A model generated the notes under the pieces. The model had not been told where the DNA came from and ran no database searches. It saw only the letters and a list, made by a program, of their open reading frames with translations. From assembly GCA_003561495.1 (NCBI GenBank), contig PWWM01000026.1, positions 1-9,042 on the forward strand: a DNA stretch of 9,042 bases. The letters are read 5' to 3'. The stretch comes from Gammaproteobacteria bacterium (lineage in GTDB: Bacteria > Pseudomonadota > Gammaproteobacteria > Xanthomonadales > Wenzhouxiangellaceae). A program made the translations under genes and the position numbers. This document shows, piece by piece, positions 6,783-9,042 of the stretch. The number at the start of each line of letters is the position of its first letter. Position 1 is the stretch's first letter.

Positions 6783-7351
6783 AGTGGTCGGTCATCGTTG
6801 CCGCCTCCGTGGCCTTGCTGCTGGTTTTTGCGCTGCGCTGGTTCTGGCCCAGCGATCGCGTCCAACCCCCGGCGGTGGAACTGCCCGACGCCCGTTTTGA
6901 TTACATCCTCACTGATTTCAGCGCGAGTTTCTCGGATCCTCAGGGTCATCCGGAGCTGTTGGTCTCCGGGCCGCGCCTGGAACATGATTCACGCACCCGA
7001 ATCGCCAGCGTGGAACAACCACGTTTCCAGATTCGCCCCCAAAGTGATCAATGGACCGGGCGTTCCGACACGGCTCGGTTCGAACGTGACGAAGACGAAA
7101 TCAGCCTGCTCGGCAACGTCGTCCTGAGCCAGTCGGTCGAGCAGGGCGAATTGGTGATCGAAAGCCAGGCGCTGCACCATCATCGCGGTGCCGGTACAAT
7201 CAGCGCCGATACACCAGTGGAAATTCATCGGCCGGGCACTTGGCTGCGTGCCGGTGGTCTGATGATCACACTTGAGAAGGATCTCATCGAGCTGTCCAAT
7301 CATGTTCAAGCCCAAATGCAAACTGCCCCGCGCAGCAACGATCGCGATTAG
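6779..7351 (+). CDS. lptC: LPS export system protein LptC
   Basis: LptC is the bitopic inner-membrane protein that takes LPS from the LptBFG transporter and passes it to periplasmic LptA. The 190-residue product (E. coli 191) has one N-terminal membrane anchor (about 4-20), a short linker, then the periplasmic beta-jellyroll. Family signatures are YILTDFSASFSDPQGHPE (42-59), SLLGNVVLS (109-117), and the edge strand ISADTPVEI followed by LRAGGLMITLEKDLIELSNHV (from 141). A strong ribosome binding site, AGGAG (6766-6770), lies 8 nt before the ATG inside the end of kdsC. The 3' end overlaps lptA by 50 bp. The sequence is diverged, as usual for LptC, but position and architecture leave little doubt. 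Confidence 0.94.
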   Translation: MKWSVIVAASVALLLVFALRWFWPSDRVQPPAVELPDARFDYILTDFSASFSDPQGHPELLVSGPRLEHDSRTRIASVEQPRFQIRPQSDQWTGRSDTARFERDEDEISLLGNVVLSQSVEQGELVIESQALHHHRGAGTISADTPVEIHRPGTWLRAGGLMITLEKDLIELSNHVQAQMQTAPRSNDRD

Positions 7352-7850
7352 TCTCGCCGTATCCATCCTGCTGATTGGCGCCAGCCTGGCTTCGGAAAGA
7401 CCAGCCCTGCCGATCGACATCAATTCCGAATCCGGCCGTTACGACGTTCGCAGCGGCGCCTATCACCTGAGTGGCAATGTCCGAATCAAGCGCGGTGACC
7501 TGCTGGTTCGGGCCGACGAAGCCCGGTCTTTCAGCGGACCGGACGGACAGGTCGAGCGCATTGAACTGTATGGCAATCCCACCACCTGGAGTGATGTGCT
7601 TGAGGATGGCTCGGCGGTTGAAGGTCAATCGCTGGAGATCACTTACGACTTCACCCGCAATATCATCACCATGCAGGGCGAGGCCCTGATTCGCAACGTC
7701 CAGGGCGCTTTCAGCGGTTCCAAGCTGGTCTATGACCTCGACAGCGAGGATCTGGTTGGCGACGGCGGGGTCAACCTGGTCATCGAGCCCGACGCCGGTG
7801 AACGAGCCCGGCGCCAGATCACCGAGCCGCCGGAAGAATCGGAAAACTGA
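7302..7850 (+). CDS. lptA: LPS export periplasmic bridge protein LptA
   Basis: LptA polymerises or links LptC to LptD across the periplasm and shields lipid A in its beta-jellyroll groove. The product is 182 residues with a signal peptide (basic start MFKPKCKLPR, hydrophobic core 12-27, cleavage near residues 28-32). The OstA/LptA domain follows: LPIDINSESGRYDVRSGAY (37-55), LSGNVRIKRGDL (56-67), VERIELYGNPTTW (84-96), VEGQSLEITYD (106-116) and QGEALIRN (125-132). The frame extends back to a TTG at 7272, but ATG at 7302 gives a proper signal peptide and is preferred. Even so it overlaps the lptC end by 50 bp. The acidic C-terminal tail (EPPEESEN) is probably disordered. The lptB start follows 4 bp after the stop. 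Confidence 0.95.
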   Translation: MFKPKCKLPRAATIAISLAVSILLIGASLASERPALPIDINSESGRYDVRSGAYHLSGNVRIKRGDLLVRADEARSFSGPDGQVERIELYGNPTTWSDVLEDGSAVEGQSLEITYDFTRNIITMQGEALIRNVQGAFSGSKLVYDLDSEDLVGDGGVNLVIEPDAGERARRQITEPPEESEN

Positions 7851-7854
7851 AGCC

Positions 7855-8574
7855 ATGTTGATCGCCGAGCAACTGGTCAAGCGCTACCGAGGGCGTGCCG
7901 TGGTCCACGGCGTGTCACTGGATGTCGCCAAGGGGGAGATCGTCGGCCTGCTCGGTCCCAACGGCGCCGGCAAGACGACCACCTTTTACATGGTGGTCGG
8001 CCTGGTTCCCGCCGATGGCGGGCGAATCCGGATCAACGATACTGACCTGACCCGGGCCAACATGCACCAGCGGGCCCGCAAGGGTCTGGGCTATCTGCCC
8101 CAGGAAGCCTCGGTATTTCGCAAACTCAGCGTCGCCGACAACATCATGGCCATCCTCGAATTGCGCAAGGACCTCGACCGCGAGGAACGGCGCAACGAAC
8201 TGGGCCGTCTGATGGACGAGTTGCATGTCTCGCACCTGGCCGACCAGATGGGCGTCTCGTTGTCGGGTGGTGAGCGCCGGCGGGTGGAAATCGCCCGTGC
8301 CCTGGCCGGCAACCCCGATTTCATCCTGCTCGATGAACCCTTCGCCGGCGTCGACCCGATCTCGGTCGGCGAAATCCAGCGCATCGTCAAGCAACTGGCC
8401 GATCGCCAGATCGGCGTCCTGATCACCGACCACAACGTCCGCGAAACCCTGGGCATCTGTGACCGCGCCTACATCATCAGCGAAGGCCGCGTGCTGACCC
8501 ACGGCAAGCCGGCCGATGTGATGGCGGATGAGAATGTGAGGAATGTGTATTTGGGGAAAGAGTTTCGGATGTGA
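7855..8574 (+). CDS. lptB: LPS export ABC transporter ATP-binding protein LptB
   Basis: LptB is the cytoplasmic ATPase dimer that powers LPS extraction by LptF/LptG. The 239-residue product (E. coli 241) carries every ABC motif: Walker A GPNGAGKTT (34-42), Q-loop Gln83 (LPQE), signature LSGGE (136-140), Walker B FILLDE (156-161, catalytic Glu161), D-loop GVD (165-167) and H-loop His193. The segment FAGVDPISV and the ending YLGKEFRM are typical of LptB. ATG at 7855 is chosen over the longer frame to 7732, because the ABC domain begins there and the gene follows lptA by 4 bp with GGAAAA upstream. The last 20 codons (from 8515) shift abruptly from C-ending codons to G- and T-rich codons (GTG, AGG, TTG, GGG), next to the repeat block. 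No lptF/lptG genes are in the window, as is usual. Confidence 0.98.
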   Translation: MLIAEQLVKRYRGRAVVHGVSLDVAKGEIVGLLGPNGAGKTTTFYMVVGLVPADGGRIRINDTDLTRANMHQRARKGLGYLPQEASVFRKLSVADNIMAILELRKDLDREERRNELGRLMDELHVSHLADQMGVSLSGGERRRVEIARALAGNPDFILLDEPFAGVDPISVGEIQRIVKQLADRQIGVLITDHNVRETLGICDRAYIISEGRVLTHGKPADVMADENVRNVYLGKEFRM

Positions 8575-8580
8575 TTCCTT

Positions 8581-8619
<39 letters not shown>

Positions 8620-8624
8620 GGCCC

Positions 8625-8659
8625 AAGGAACAAGGCTCAAGGAACAAGGTTTAAGGAAT
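8625..8659 (+). repeat. Heptamer array B: five AAGGNNN units
   Basis: Five consecutive 7-bp units share AAGG and vary in the last three bases: AAGGAAC, AAGGCTC, AAGGAAC, AAGGTTT, AAGGAAT. It lies exactly between the two copies of the 39-nt CGGTTTC block and overlaps the second copy by 3 nt (8657-8659). The sequence differs from the flanking arrays, but the period is the same. Confidence 0.85.
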
Positions 8660-8695
8660 TCGGTTTCGGGTTTCCGGTTTCCGGTTTCCGGAAAA
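8657..8695 (+). repeat. Heptamer array A2: second copy of the 39-nt repeat
   Basis: AATT, then CGGTTTC, GGGTTTC, CGGTTTC, CGGTTTC (8661-8688), then CGGAAAA. It matches 38 of 39 positions of 8581-8619 and starts 76 nt later. The second unit carries the single substitution. Its 8661-8690 part is the left arm of a long hairpin with the inverted array. Confidence 0.9.
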
Positions 8696-8712
8696 CCCTG
8701 ACCATGCCCGCC

Positions 8713-8742
8713 CGGAAACCGGAAACCGGAACCCGGAAACCG
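8713..8742 (-). repeat. Heptamer array A3: inverted GGAAACC array, hairpin partner of A2
   Basis: Four 7-bp units GGAAACC, GGAAACC, GGAACCC, GGAAACC (8714-8741) are the reverse complement of the CGGTTTC arrays. Positions 8713-8742 can pair with 8661-8690 over 30 positions with two mismatches and a 22-nt loop, or alternatively with array A1. No T-run follows on either strand, so it is not a classical terminator, though it lies where two convergent transcripts would end. Confidence 0.85.
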
Positions 8743-8753
8743 TCCGCCCTCCC

Positions 8754-8795
8754 TGACCACCGACCACTGACCACCGACCACTGACTACCGACCAC
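8754..8795 (-). repeat. Heptamer array C: six alternating TGACCAC/CGACCAC units
   Basis: On the plus strand the units are TGACCAC, CGACCAC, TGACCAC, CGACCAC, TGACTAC, CGACCAC, a 7-bp period nested in a 14-bp period. The array overlaps the 3' end of the convergent aldolase-family gene. The T at 8786, in the fifth unit, creates that gene's TAG stop. Confidence 0.9.
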
Positions 8796-9042
8796 CAATC
8801 GCTCTGGCCAACTCCGTCACCTGCTCCTCGCTCGTCGCCCATGAACACACCAACCTCGCCAGGTCGTTGTGGCCGGGCCAGATGTGGAATTCGAAGCCCT
8901 GGGATTTGAGATCGGCCAGTTTTTCCGGGGCGGCGCGTACGAAGACTTCGTTGGCTTCGACCGGCCAGTGCAGTGAACATCCACCGCCAGCCTCGATGGC
9001 GCGAGCCAATCGGGCGGCATGGTGATTGGCCGTGCCGGCCAG
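8785..9042 (-). CDS. Threonine-aldolase-family (beta-eliminating lyase) protein, C-terminal part, 5' end outside the window
   Basis: The last 85 residues of a protein read leftward from the right edge; the start lies beyond it. The segments HWPVEANEVFVRA, FEFHIWPG and RLVCSWATSEEQV match the C-terminal small domain of low-specificity L-threonine aldolases and related PLP-dependent fold-type I beta-eliminating lyases, which cleave threonine to glycine and acetaldehyde. The PLP lysine and the rest of the active site are outside the window, so activity cannot be judged. The gene converges on lptB. Its last codons (Gly-Gly-Arg) and its TAG stop are part of the TGACCAC/CGACCAC heptamer array, where a single-base variant provides the stop. 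Codons near the 3' end are G-rich, like the end of lptB. A close alternative is another aldolase-like lyase. Confidence 0.75.
   Translation of the reverse strand: MAGTANHHAARLARAIEAGGGCSLHWPVEANEVFVRAAPEKLADLKSQGFEFHIWPGHNDLARLVCSWATSEEQVTELARAIGGR

Noticed and set aside
7732..7854. N-terminal extension of LptB to 7732
   Set aside because: This part is the lptA reading region in another frame; its Ser/Pro/Arg-rich translation is unlike any ABC protein, and LptB family length fits the start at 7855.

Overview
The window looks like chromosomal DNA of a GC-rich Gram-negative bacterium, most likely a gammaproteobacterium of a Chromatiales/Xanthomonadales-like (for example Wenzhouxiangella-like) lineage. 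The evidence is the LPS-transport and Kdo genes, the ibaG-murA pair back to back with yrbG-kdsD-kdsC-lptC-lptA-lptB (the E. coli-type arrangement), and a tolC homologue. The taxon is inferred from protein resemblance and gene order only.

Layout. 1-418 is non-coding as far as I can see. It holds a REP-like double-hairpin element (137-213) and a good candidate sigma70 promoter firing leftward out of the window (9-38). 419-470 is the intrinsic terminator of a leftward transcription unit, ibaG (4150) - murA - a protein-L-isoaspartate methyltransferase family gene - tolC (ending at 493). A 102-bp divergent control region (4151-4252) separates it from a tight rightward unit, yrbG - kdsD - kdsC - lptC - lptA - lptB (4253-8574), which has 4-bp ATGA overlaps at kdsD/kdsC and kdsC/lptC and a 50-bp lptC/lptA overlap. 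A 210-bp block of 7-bp-period repeats (about 8581-8795) fills the gap to a convergent gene, the C-terminal end of a threonine-aldolase-family protein that runs off the right edge.

Together the genes form a cell-envelope block. MurA commits UDP-GlcNAc to peptidoglycan. KdsD and KdsC make Kdo for the LPS inner core. LptC, LptA and LptB are the bridge and the ATPase of the LPS export machine. TolC is the outer-membrane efflux/secretion duct. IbaG is a BolA-family protein and YrbG a predicted cation/Ca2+ exchanger.

The genes are ordinary, and I see no new defence or biosynthetic system. The most unusual content is the intergenic repeat block. It has three different heptamer families (CGGTTTC, AAGGNNN and TGACCAC/CGACCAC), a 39-nt direct repeat, an inverted array able to form a hairpin of about 30 bp, and an array edge that forms the last codons and the stop codon of the convergent gene. 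Also notable are the absence of the mlaFEDCB genes from between ibaG and yrbG, the absence of rpoN after lptB, and a methyltransferase lacking the canonical Pcm active-site Thr-Ile-Ser motif.
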